From: Evernia prunastri
Lineage: Eukaryota; Ascomycota; Lecanoromycetes; Lecanorales; Parmeliaceae
Direction of reading: 5' to 3'
NCBI GenBank assembly: GCA_003184365.1
Contig: NKYR01000105.1
Span: forward strand, 1-64,000
DNA length: 64,000 nt
This document shows positions 30,616-41,180 of this stretch, in pieces. How positions within the stretch are numbered: position 1 is the stretch's first letter; each line of letters starts with the position of its first letter. A program made the translations under genes and the position numbers. Under the pieces are notes generated by a model. The model did no database searches and was not told the origin of the DNA. It saw nothing but the letters and a program-made list of their open reading frames with translations.

Positions 30616-32612
30616 CGTTGGTGGTTCGGCTGTTTGCGAGGATGGCACGGTACGCGTTCGGGGAGGGGACTGCGAGGGCTGTGGATGTGGGATTTCTTGG
30701 ATTGGTATGGTTGGGGGGGTCTGGTGAGTGGTGTGGCTTGGAGCTGTTGAGCTGCGTGGCAGGGCGCAGGATGCGATGTGTGGACCTAAAGTTCTTGGCT
30801 CGAGGCGTTGGGGACGTGGAGTGCGTGGGAGGGCGTCGGACGAGTGGTACCTAGGTTCGCAGCTATTACGAGATGAGGTGCGAATGCCCGAGCTGATAGT
30901 TTCTGGGCGGCGGCGGCGACGGTAGGTGCTGAGAGGAAAGTACGTGGCCCGTGACGCTGACTCGCCGACGCTTTTAAAAATAGCTTGATTGTAGAGAGCA
31001 GTGCCGAGGGTATTGCCTTGAAGCTATTGACAGTCTAAGAGTGTGTTAGATCATTAGGTGGACTTTGGTTATTTGTGGATGAGTGGATGTTGTTCAGCCG
31101 GCAATCAAGAACGGACGCGGTTGAGAAAGGAGGTTGGGTCGTTGGGGGCGCCACGGGCGGCAGCGGTGTGGATGCTCGTACCTTTGGTACCTTTACTTAA
31201 GAAGTGTAGCGTCTTCACATGGTCAGTATAGGCGAGGACCAATGGTATATATCACGCAAACTGGTGGGGTCTCGTTTATCATCGCAGCTAGAGAGAAAGT
31301 GGTTACTAATATTAAGAATATTAGAAAGGCTTGTCGTCGCCAGTAGTACCTAGGAGAGTGTCTGGAGTAGTAGTACGAGTAGTGGAACCCATTATTTGTT
31401 GGCTTGATGCCGTGTACATGCATGTATGGCGGAAAGAATTCCGTAATATCTCCCCGGAGGCTACCGACGAACTGTACTATTTTTTTTTTTTTTTTTTTTT
31501 TTTTTCTGTTTGTTATGTTTGGGGGGCTTGCACTATGCAGAAGTGGCAGACTTGCAGCTGTTACATGCATGACCTGCATTACCGCGAACAATTGCCTACA
31601 CCTTTTGGATGCCTCCAGACCCGAAAAAAGCAACAGCGTCACATTCTCCCAGGACGCTACTGCTTATCGCGCATTATCTGGCTGCACGAGAAGCGAATAC
31701 TTTTCGTTTCTGCCCTACCTGCCAAGCCTGCCATGCGTAGGATGCATTAGCTCGTTTAGCGTACATCCCCTGAGGCGGAATTTGGATCCGAAAGGATTGT
31801 TCTTGGTGCGTTCTGGAATTCGATCCAGAAGCTTGGTGGTAGGCTTTAGAAGCGTCTAAAAGTCTTTAGTTCGGTGGATAAAAAGGAAGAACAGCGTGGC
31901 GATCCGAGGAATTTTAGCCGGAAGGAAAATGTTAGCAGGGCAGCAAAGAAAGAGGGCTCGTGCTCAGCATTTTCTTTACTTAACTTTTCTTTGCCCGGTC
32001 ACTGCCGAAATGTCATTCCGTTACAAGCCACTGATTAATTATGGCCTTAATTATTATTATTGATTGGATATACGTGGATTCCGTTTCTTCTAACTAAAAT
32101 ACCTACATGAAAATTTTTTGAATACCCAGGAAAAAATTAATTCTCCGGCTTGTCGAGAGCTGGAACACAGGCTATGGAGTCGTGATGGCACACCACATGG
32201 CTTCCCGTCGGTTGTCATCTTGCATAAGGCACGGTGTGTTGGGTTTGATGCTAAATGATTAAAACAAAATAAATGATTTTGATTTGAGAATATCCTATTA
32301 TTATGAAAAGGAAGTACAGCATGAAAAAATCCGCTTACTCAAACCGCATTGAGTACAAGTGCCTTTGTCGCCCGTATGCAACTCATCATGGTGCCAAGAT
32401 ATTAATGAGCATCGTCAGTCACTACCTTACTTACTCAGGTACCACAAGTCCGTGCCTTTCTTAAATTAGCTATCCTTTCTTTCAATTGTATTATATCATA
32501 TCGTATTTACATCATCTTCCCAAGATGTTCTTCTTCTCATGATCCTGCCTTTAAGCTACTCTCCGTGTGCGAAGATCTCCCTTCTCCTCGGCGTTCAGAA
32601 CATCCCCCAAAA
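30616..32612. other. Gene-free stretch upstream of the Zn2Cys6 regulator
   Basis: Two kilobases without a credible gene. A run of 26 T is at 31480-31505. The part nearest to 32613 is AT-rich and ends in a CT-rich leader. Confidence 0.55.
31480..31505. repeat. Poly-T run (26 bases)
   Basis: An uninterrupted T run in the intergenic region. It could be the A tail of a processed or non-LTR insertion on the minus strand, but no such element was recognised next to it. Confidence 0.9.
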
Positions 32613-34465
32613 ATGTCGATCCCTGCCAAGCGTGCTTGCGATGCTTGCCATCGTCGTAAGGTATGATGATCATCTCGTGCTATGCTAGTATGACAGAACC
32701 TTACCGCTGTTCGACAGGTCCGGTGCAATAGTCGTCAACCGTGTGGAAACTGCAATCAGGCCGGGCTGTCATGCACCTACGATGCCATCCCGCAGAAGAA
32801 AGGCCCAAAGGGCAGCAGAGCCAAAGTCATCTCCGAGCTCAGGGAAACGCAGAAGCAGTCAGATCTGACGACCATCATGTTGCATGACGGGAACAAAAGC
32901 TACGGGAGCCCTCCAGAGTCGCCCACACATTACACTAGAGCCTCGGGCCTCCTGACTCAAGAGCTCATCGAAGGCTGCACGGACTTCTTCTTCACTCAAA
33001 TGTATCCGACTATGCCTATCTTGTACAGAGATCAAATACGGCATACCGTTGGCGACATGGGCCATTCGGTTGAAGCCTATTGCCTTATCACGTCATTCTT
33101 GGCCTTCATGCTCATCCAGCCCGGCATAGTACTAAAAACGGGCCATCTCATGGATCAGCCCGCGGGCTCAGTCACTAACCCAAAGATGGGTTCCGTACTC
33201 ATGGACGAGGCCATCCGCGTGCGCAAGGGTTGTGATTATGTCGAGAACCCGACGGTCAACACGGTCATCACTTCGTTCTTCCTCTTTGGCTGCTCTTTCG
33301 GCCTCAACAAGCACAACACCGCCTGGTTTCATCTACGTGAAGCAACGGCATTAGCCCAGATCCTCGGCATGCAGGACGAGAATACGTACATGTTCGACAA
33401 CGTGGTGGAGACGTCAAGGAAAAGACGGCTATTCTGGCTGCTGTTCGTGACGGAAAGGTAAGCAGTCTTTTTTAAGCCTCAATCGGTCCGATTGCCAAAC
33501 GAGCATCACCGTTCTGGCGCGCAACAATCATTGAACCTCACTAAAAATTCTCTCAGAGCATACGCATTGCAGAAACACCGGCCACTGACTCTGCACGCGA
33601 CGATCAGTCTTCCGACAGTAGATCAAGACCCAACTAATTATTCCCTTGCGGGCTTCATCTACCTGGTCAACCTCTACCGACCCTTCGACGACAACTTCAT
33701 CGGGCTATGGAACAAGTCCAGAACAGACTGCTCTCCCCTCACCCTCGCCCGGCTGCAGCAACAGCTCACGGAAGCTCTGCCCCAGTTCCTGAACACCACG
33801 GAGAGCCAAGCGGCGGACCTGCGGACCTCTCAACAATGGCTACGAACGATGGTCTGGCAGCTCTCCATCGCCAACGGCTTCCTCTCGTCAGCGTCGCCGG
33901 ACACTTCAATGACGTTCAGATTCCCCATCGAGATCGCCAAAGATCTGGTGGAGGTTACCCGTCAGTTTTCCAAACAATCCATGGAAGTCCACGGCATCGG
34001 CCTCGTAAGCCCACCTCTCTCCACATCTCAAGTCCTTTTTTGCCGGGTTTCCCCCTCCGAATCCACACTGACACCAAAACGCCGCAGATCGAGAAAGTCT
34101 TCGACGTAGCCTGCACCCTCATCGACGTGATGTCGTGCGTGCCCCTCGAATCCCGCAAGTTCGAGCCCGGCCCGCAGGAGCACCTCAACGCCCTGCTCAC
34201 CCTCATCTCCACCCTGCGCGGCGGCGAGTGCCGCTTCCTGCCCTTGGTCATGGCCAAGATCCGCGACACCCTGCCGGCCATCGGCGGCCACTTGCCGCAA
34301 CATCTGAGCGACAAGTACAACGCGTTGGGCCGCCACGGCAAGCGGGCCGAACTGCCCGGGCAGCAGCAGCAGCCGGTGGAGTTCAAGCAGGAGAACAGCT
34401 CGAGCAGTGCGGGGAGCAGTCCGTTCGAGACGCCGCCGTTTATGCATTACTATCCGCTGGCTTGA
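32613..34465 (+). CDS. Zn2Cys6 (fungal binuclear cluster) transcription factor, 537 aa
   Basis: This is a sequence-specific DNA-binding regulator acting in the nucleus; targets are unknown. There are four exons: 32613-32660, 32718-33457, 33557-34004 and 34088-34465. The introns of 57, 99 and 83 bp all keep frame. The cluster C-x2-C-x6-C-x5-C-x2-C-x6-C occupies Cys 9, 12, 19, 25, 28 and 35, split by intron 1 right after HRRK as in many of these genes. A basic PQKKGPKGSRAKV linker follows. The middle region (LREATALAQILGMQDE, RKRRLFWLLFVTERAYALQ) is the fungal-specific transcription factor domain. The tail is Gln/Ser-rich. The linker resembles that of regulators annotated as maltose-activator or quinate-type proteins, but I would not name a pathway. 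Neighbours make a role in the oxidoreductase/transporter block possible. Confidence 0.92.
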
Positions 34466-36753
34466 CCTGTACGCGAGACGTGGCGCCCGGAGCTCGTCAT
34501 CTCTGCCGTCGAGGGGACATAGTAGACTGAGGTCAAGGATTCCGAGGGGGGGGGATAGAAGAAGCGCGCGACGTACGCGAGGGAAAGCCTTGCCCCTATG
34601 CCCCCCCTAAAGGCGGCGCACACGCACCCGTTCCGCTACCACCCTTCATCTTTATCCCTACGGTACCATGGACGACGGTGGTGGGCCGGGGGCAGGAGAG
34701 AAGAGATTGGGGACGGGTGCTTTGCGCACCTGAAGTGGACAAATTCAGGGAGGGAGTATACGACAGGTCTATGGAGGGTGCTTCCGGTCAAGAGATGCAC
34801 ATGCATATTCAAGAGCTGATGTATGATAAAAGAGTAATGGAACGGCGGGTGCGGGGCCAATACCGCACCAATGTGCTCAGCAGCTCTCATATACCCATTG
34901 GTTTTATGGCTGGATGGGATTGGCGATATGCATGATGATGCACTCAGTGAGCCCGAGATAGATAGATCACTCTTCACCATCCTTCTGTGGGAATTTTCCA
35001 AAGAGAATGAACTGGTCACTCCAGAACCCTCCGGGACCACGTTGTAAAATTGGAAACCATGTGTTTCGGCTTGCCTTTCTAGAGTCACCAGCTCACCCTT
35101 CTTTAAACAAGCATTGCAAACCCTTGTGATCCCGGCCGGCTGACGGTTCATAACGCTGCTACCAAAGCCGAACTCGTTGTTTTGCACGCAGATCTTAGCC
35201 CCTGATTCCTGTGACACCTGCAATCGATTGTCGAATAGTGCATCGGATATTCACTAGCGAATAGCGCTATCCAGTCCAGGTTAGCTTCTTGTGATGACAC
35301 AATCAAAATCTTGACCAATCATGTGGAGCCACAAGTGAGGTGCGGTGACGCAAATGGTTGCGAGGTTCGAAAACCTCAGGATGGAGCTAACCCATTCTGG
35401 AAATCGCAGCGTTCCTTAACACAATTTCTCATCACCACCATGGGATCTCAGACGTGGGCTCCAACAGTGCTAATGAGTTGGAGCGACCACCGCGGAGTCG
35501 ATGGTGTGCATGCGCCCTTGCAGGGATCAACTGGAAAGCGGACTGCCTCGCAACAGCCAGAAGATGCAGTCCAACTGACTACGCACATCCACAAAGCTCG
35601 GGAAGAAAATCATACTTCAGAATTATGGTCGACAGCCTTGGGACCGGGAGGCCTCGTTTGTTCGCGCTAGGTTCATTTCTCCGGCCGAAAGTCCGCTTGG
35701 GAAGTCAGCGGGACCAGCTTGCATGCATGCTTAGTGCGCCCCAGATAGCCCTCCTGGATTTACCGGAGCAAGGCATGTTAAGCGAAGGTTTCGTGGGCTA
35801 TCTCGCGACTACCCGGTGGTTGGTGGGTGTAACAGATGTTGAAACGTCGGGTCCATACGTCTTGGGGATTTGTTGGGTTTGATACTGGCGTACCTTGGCC
35901 AGGCGTATCTTGCCATCTCGGAACTCAAGATAATCCTCTAAAAAAGGAAGATGTCCATACTTAGATACCGCTAATTACTAAGGTACCGATAGCTTATTAG
36001 CGTTAGTATTCCACCTTTGACTGAAGACCAATCCGTTGCAGGACGACTTACATGTAAAATACGCGCCGTCCTGAACTGTGATCAAGCAAGCACAGATCCA
36101 GGCTTCGATAGACATGATACAAAGACTCTCGACCGGGCAATTCGAAGGTATTGGTGGGACAGGCTGCTGCACTTGGAAGTCTATAAACTGGCGAAAGGCC
36201 GAGGCAAGGGTAGATCTCTCGGGCAGCCGAGTCTGGAACACAGGGCGGCATCTAGCCCCTTCTGGACACGATTATTCGTCTTTGCATAAAAGACAGCATA
36301 TTTGCTCTGTTGTTAGAACAGCCCTTGGGATACTTCCATGATGCCACGGATACTAGCACCTACCATTGTAACAACTTTGAGAGTAACCTACCGAATCTAG
36401 GACCTAGGATATTCGGGTATGCGCCGAACCGACGTACCCCAATACCTCACACCATAACCTCCTACGTCCAAAATTTGTTGGTCGGACTGTGAACCCAGTC
36501 TCTGAGGCCAGCCCGGGGAGTCCGTCCCATTTCATGTACTGATATTGCGCATAATTCGAGTAGGATTCTCCAGTTCGGGTCACGAGTTTCCATCAAACCG
36601 CTGGATTCGCACAGTTCTGTTTTATTTGAATCATTGTATGCGGACATGGGATTGTCTTTATAGATTTCATCTTCAGGTTCTCTTAACCATGGGAGATGCA
36701 AGGAAAAGTGATAGGATGAGAAGGGGACGTCTCGTATTGAGATCAGACAGATT

Positions 36754-36778
36754 GAGAGAGAGAGAGAGAGAGAGAGAG
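36754..36778. repeat. (GA)n microsatellite
   Basis: About 12 uninterrupted GA units. Confidence 0.9.
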
Positions 36779-37107
36779 GAAGGATGTTGCTATCGGAAAA
36801 TTGTTTCTGCGTATGACTTGGACGGGCCAGTGAGATCACATATCTCTTTGAATGACTCACGCATTTTTGCGGTTTGTTTGATAGAAGCGCCGTCAGATGT
36901 ATGAGAGATCCATGTGTAATTCCAATCAGATACCAACCTCGAATGAGTGCGTAGTGTTCTCTCCTTACCGACGCGAAGAGTGTCAGACGAGATTGATTAC
37001 TCTCCATTAGGTACCATGCACCCGGTTTCCTTTCCTTGATATAAAAGCGTCACCGAAGTCCGCGTTTGAGGGATATGTAATGTACAACTGTGTAAAAGCA
37101 AGTAATT

Positions 37108-37214
37108 ATCACCTCGTGGGCTGGTAATTCACACCCTGCCCGGGATTGTGTCCTCGGGGTGCGCTATCCGGGTAGTCTCGTGGTAGGGTGTGAATTATCA
37201 GTCGACGAGGCGAT
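37108..37214. mobile_element. Miniature inverted-repeat element, copy 2 (about 107 bp), in a promoter
   Basis: A 33-bp inverted repeat with five mismatches (inner part TAATTCACACCCT) bounds about 107 bp. Read on the minus strand its core contains TACCCGGATAGCGCAC, matching TACCCGAATAGCGCAC of the element at 14175, and the surrounding arms align as well. It lies between a TATAAAAG box (37040) and the ATG at 37429. No clear target duplication was found. Confidence 0.75.
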
Positions 37215-37428
37215 GGGCAAGGGAAGTATGACCGGCATTGGGTTAAAAATCCCCTCTGTGACGTAGAGTAGAGTGGAGCACCGACCGGGCTTTAGCCGGA
37301 ACCCCTCCTTTTTTTCTGATGAAGAGAATTAATACTGTGATGCTCTGCCCTTTTCGACTCTATTCCTACGAAATATACCTTACTTGGATAATCAATTGGA
37401 TATCAGAAGAACTACACTCTCGAATATC

Positions 37429-38854
37429 ATGCCTTCAGACACCGCCGGAAAGGTGAGTCAAGCGCATTACGGATTCACACATCACTTGCTAATTCTTCTA
37501 TGGCCAGACCATTACCTGTAAAGTATGTCAGGTATCCACCGGAGGGATGGCAGCATGAATTTGACGCTCTCTAGGCTGCAGTAGCCTGGGAAGCAGGCAA
37601 AGACCTCTCCATCGAAGACATTGAAGTCCAAGCACCTAAAGCGCACGAAGTCCGCATAGAAATATATTATACCGGTGTCTGCCATACAGGTATGCGCCAC
37701 CATGGTTTCGAAGCAGAAGAGGAGCTGAGAGGAGGCAGACGCGTACACACTTTCCGGAAAAGATCCAGAGGGAGCCTTTCCCATAGTCCTCGGTCATGAG
37801 GGCGCTGGCATCGTCGAGTCCGTTGGCGAAGGTGTGACGAACGTGAAGCCTGGAGACAATGTCGTCGCTCTCTAGTATGTCCTCTCTTCTGGATTGACTT
37901 CATATTGGACGAGGGCTGACAACCTTCTTCCTCTCCAGCACACCCGAGTGCGGCGAATGCAAATTCTGCAAGTCCGGCAAGACGAATCTTTGCGGCAAGA
38001 TCAGGGCTACCCAGGGCAAAGGCGTCATGCCCGACGGAACATCGCGCTTCAAGTGCAAGGGCAAAGAGCTGCTACATTTCATGGGCACCTCCACTTTCTC
38101 CCAATACACCGTAGTTGCCGACATATCCGTTGTAGCCATCACTTCCAAAGCGCCAATGGACCGTACCTGCCTGCTCGGCTGCGGTATCACAACCGGTTAC
38201 GGTGCCGCAGTCGTGACTGCGGATGTAGAGAAGGGTTCGAATGTCGCAGTCTTTGGTGCTGGATGCGTCGGTCTCTCGGTCGTCCAAGGCGCGGTAAAGA
38301 ACGGCGCTGAAAAGATCATCGTCGTGGATGTCAACGATGGCAAGGAGGCTTGGGGCAAGAAGTTCGGCGCCACCGACTTCGTCAACCCGACCAAGCTCGG
38401 CGGTAAAAGTATCCAAGAGCACCTGGTTGAGATGACGGACGGAGGCTGCGACTACACCTTCGACTGCACGGGCAATGTGGGTGTGATGAGAGCGGCACTC
38501 GAGGCATGCCACAAGGGCTGGGGACAGAGCATCGTCATCGGAGTCGCAGCAGCTGGCCAGGAGATCAGCACTCGACGTAAGTACCCCGACAGAACCTTGG
38601 TGGCTGTTTGATACGCGCTGACCCTGCGCCCAGCATTCCAACTCGTCACCGGGCGTGTGTGGAAAGGATGCGCCTTCGGCGGCATCAAAGGCCGCTCGCA
38701 GCTCCCGGATCTGGTAGATGATTACATGACCGGCAAGCTGAAGGTGGATGAATTTATCACGCATAGGCAGCCGTTAGACAACATCAATACTGCTTTCCAA
38801 GACATGAAGGCGGGAGATTGCATCAGATGTGTGGTAAACATGAGGAAAGTGTAA
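37429..38854 (+). CDS. S-(hydroxymethyl)glutathione dehydrogenase / class III alcohol dehydrogenase, 382 aa
   Basis: It oxidises S-hydroxymethylglutathione, formed from formaldehyde and glutathione, with NAD+, and can also reduce S-nitrosoglutathione; it is cytosolic and homodimeric. There are six exons: 37429-37452, 37508-37522, 37575-37689, 37739-37874, 37939-38576 and 38634-38854. The introns of 55, 52, 49, 64 and 57 bp keep frame, and exon 2 encodes only five residues. Catalytic zinc ligands are in GVCHTD (Cys49, His50) and GHEGAG (His71, Glu72). The structural zinc lobe CGECKFC...C uses Cys 101, 104, 107 and 115. The Rossmann motif is VFGAGCVGLSV. The end WKGCAFGGIKGR is typical of class III enzymes. 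The start is the only ATG that fits exon 1. Promoter note: an inverted-repeat element lies 215 bp upstream. Confidence 0.95.
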
Positions 38855-39355
38855 GGTCGCTCGGCCGGCTTGGAAGGTCATAATTTATTTGAGATGTATT
38901 TCGATGTACATAATGAAAAGGCTTCGATTCCTGCTTGCTTACGGACAAACTTCCGTGTTTCCAATTCGAACACATCGCAAATTTCTTGGTGTAAATAAGA
39001 CAAGCGGAGGCGAGCGCGCAGCGAGTAGGGCTCGTGCCTATGGGGATGGCAAACTGTCAAGAGTCATTTGTATCCTGTTGTATAACCTTTAAGGATATTG
39101 CCAACGAGAGTTCTAACCATTTGACGTTCAGCCTACAAGTTACTCTGCTCCTAGAGTCATACAGTTCTCTCAAAGAGTTGTCCGACCCCAACAGTCTGCT
39201 TCATTGCATTTCATCTCCGACCTTTGATGGGCGCTTTATGCTGTACACTCTTCTTTTCACTGCGTCAAACCCTAATATTGAAACACGAAGACGGTCGCTG
39301 TCAGATCAGATCCTGGCATCTGAAAAGCCGAAGTGTCCAACTCGACCACCGGACG
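38855..39355. promoter_or_regulatory. Intergenic region ahead of the MFS gene
   Basis: The 500 bp between two tandem genes show no gene. They must contain the terminator of the dehydrogenase and the promoter of the transporter; no clear box was seen. Confidence 0.4.
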
Positions 39356-41007
39356 ATGAGCACCGAAAAAGCCGGCGGGAGCCAGAGGCCAGAAGCAATC
39401 GCGAAATACTCCGTCTTCACGACAGCCGAGAAATGGTGCATCGTCGCCATGGTTTCTTACGCCGCTTGGTTCTCGACCCTGAGCAGCTTCATCTACTACC
39501 CGGCCATCCACCAGCTGTCCCAGACGTTCTCCGTCTCGGTCGACAAGATCAACTTGACGGTCACTTCCTACATGGCGGTGGCGACCGTAGCGCCGACTTT
39601 GGTCGGTGACACGGCTGACGTACTGGGCCGTAGACCGGTCTACGTGATTGCTTTGAGTCTCTACATAGGGGCTAATGTCGCCATCGTCCTGTCGGATACT
39701 TATTCGGCGCTTCTGGGTCTTCGAGTACTGCAAGCTTTGGCAATTTCTGGCATGCTCTCCTTCCTGATCTAGACTTCGCCGCTGATAAGTTCAGGCACCT
39801 TCTCGATTGCCTACGGGGTTATCACTGATGTTGCATCTCCCGCGGAAAGGGGGTCTTTCGTTAGTGCGGTGTCTTTCGCGTAGGTTGATGGTAACTCTTG
39901 GGGATTCAAGGCTTACGTTCAGAAAGTATTACCATTGCGCCAAGCATTGGTCCCATACTGGGAGGGGGTCTGAGTTACGCCGCAGGTTGGACCTGGATAT
40001 TCTGGTTTCTGAGCATTGCTGCAGGATTATGCCTGTCAGTAATGACCTTCCTCCTACCCGAGACTGCTCGGAACATTGTAGGCAACGGATCAATCAGGCC
40101 ACCAAAGCATCTAAGATTACCTGTTAAGACACTTATGTGTCACTGGAAGGATAGCGACGTTTTTGCAGACCACAAGTGGCGAATGCCGAATCCCTTGAGA
40201 TCCTTAACGATAATTATCCGCCGGGATAATACCATCATCATTACTGCTTGTGGCCTCCTCTACATCATTTACACATGCATCAATACATCGCTCTCCGTCC
40301 TCTTCATTGACATCTACAAGCTAAACCAGTGGCAGGCAGGTCTGATATACCTCCCATTTGGTATCGGTGGAACAGTTTCAACCTTCTTCTCCGGCCCATT
40401 ACTCAACAACGCATACCGCAATGCTAGGGCAAAGCAGGGTCTTTCAACAGACATGGCGGCAGGAGATGACTTGGACAATTTTTCCGTTGAAAAGGCGCGC
40501 CTCGGTGTGATCTGGACGCCGATGCTCGTGACCACTTGCTCCGTTGTGGCTTTCGGCTGGGTCTTGCACTACCATCTCGTCGGTATCCCCCACACGAATT
40601 CAACGGCTCCTCTGAGCTAACACAATCCAGCACATTGCCATTCCACTCTGCCTGCAATTCATCGCAGGGTTGTGCATGCAACTCGATTTCAGCGTAAGTT
40701 CCCCCTCAACACACCTATAGGACTCCAAGCGAATAACTCCAAGATCTACAACACTCTCCTGGTGGACAAAAACTATCGAACGCCAGCAGCTGCCCAGGCA
40801 TCCAGTAACGTGGTACGCTGTGCGTTGGCGGCCATCGCAGTCGCCTTCCTGCAGGATATGATCGATGCTATGGGTATCGGCTGGACCTTCACTTTCCTGG
40901 GCGGACTGTGTTTGGTGGCTGTAGGTCTCTTTTACGTTGACTATCATAAGGGGACGGTCTGGCGACAGAAGAGCAATTCGTCGTTATCCAATCAAGAAAG
41001 TAGATGA
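39356..41007 (+). CDS. MFS transporter, DHA1 drug:H+ antiporter-like, about 482 aa
   Basis: This is a twelve-span proton-coupled exporter of the major facilitator superfamily, likely in the plasma membrane; substrate unknown. Motif A (GDTADVLGRRPVY) is near residue 85, GTFSIAYGVITDVASPAERG in the motif-C region, APSIGPILGGGLSYAAGW, and TPAAAQASSNVVRC in the second half. The frame has TAG at 39770 and 39881. Both vanish if the exons are 39356-39749, 39795-39870, 39927-40578, 40631-40693 and 40744-41007. All phases then agree and family motifs join correctly. That needs one GC donor (39750) and two acceptors ending AAAG or CAAG. Otherwise the gene is a pseudogene. It follows the glutathione-dependent dehydrogenase in tandem. 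Confidence 0.75.
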
Positions 41008-41180
41008 GTACAGCTTGACAGTCGGAAGACGAACTTCTTGTGCTTCTCATTTTCATTCTTGAACCGACTTACCGGATTCTGCGTTCCATGCTCTACCACT
41101 TTGTCGTTTCCAATGATATTTCACGAATCAAACACTGTATATTGATACAGACCCTCATGGATAACATGAAAGGATGTGGG

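Larger units (their letters stand above)
34466..37428. other. Three-kilobase stretch without a clear gene
   Basis: On the minus strand, 35213 to about 34930 reads as one open piece (VSQESGAKICVQNNEFGFGS..., two CxxC-like cysteines) directly after a TTGCAG acceptor-like site. It might be the last exon of a small gene whose first exon I cannot find. A GA microsatellite is at about 36754-36778. A TATAAAAG box at 37040-37047 and the inverted-repeat element at 37108-37214 belong to the upstream region of the next gene. Confidence 0.5.

Noticed and set aside
30068..30925. Plus-strand frames over and after the AhpD-like gene
   Set aside because: Low-complexity Pro/Ser/Arg translations antisense to a recognised gene.
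31223..31859. Open frames around the poly-T run
   Set aside because: They exist only because the homopolymer is read as Phe or Lys runs.
34028..34530. Overlapping frames at the end of the Zn2Cys6 gene
   Set aside because: GC-rich shadows; the spliced regulator explains the region.
35355..35385. tRNA-like T arm (GAGGTTCGAAAACCTC)
   Set aside because: No acceptor stem, D arm or anticodon arm can be placed at the right distance; a chance hairpin.
16960..41007. A full secondary-metabolite gene cluster
   Set aside because: No polyketide synthase, peptide synthetase, terpene cyclase or other backbone enzyme is present in the window.
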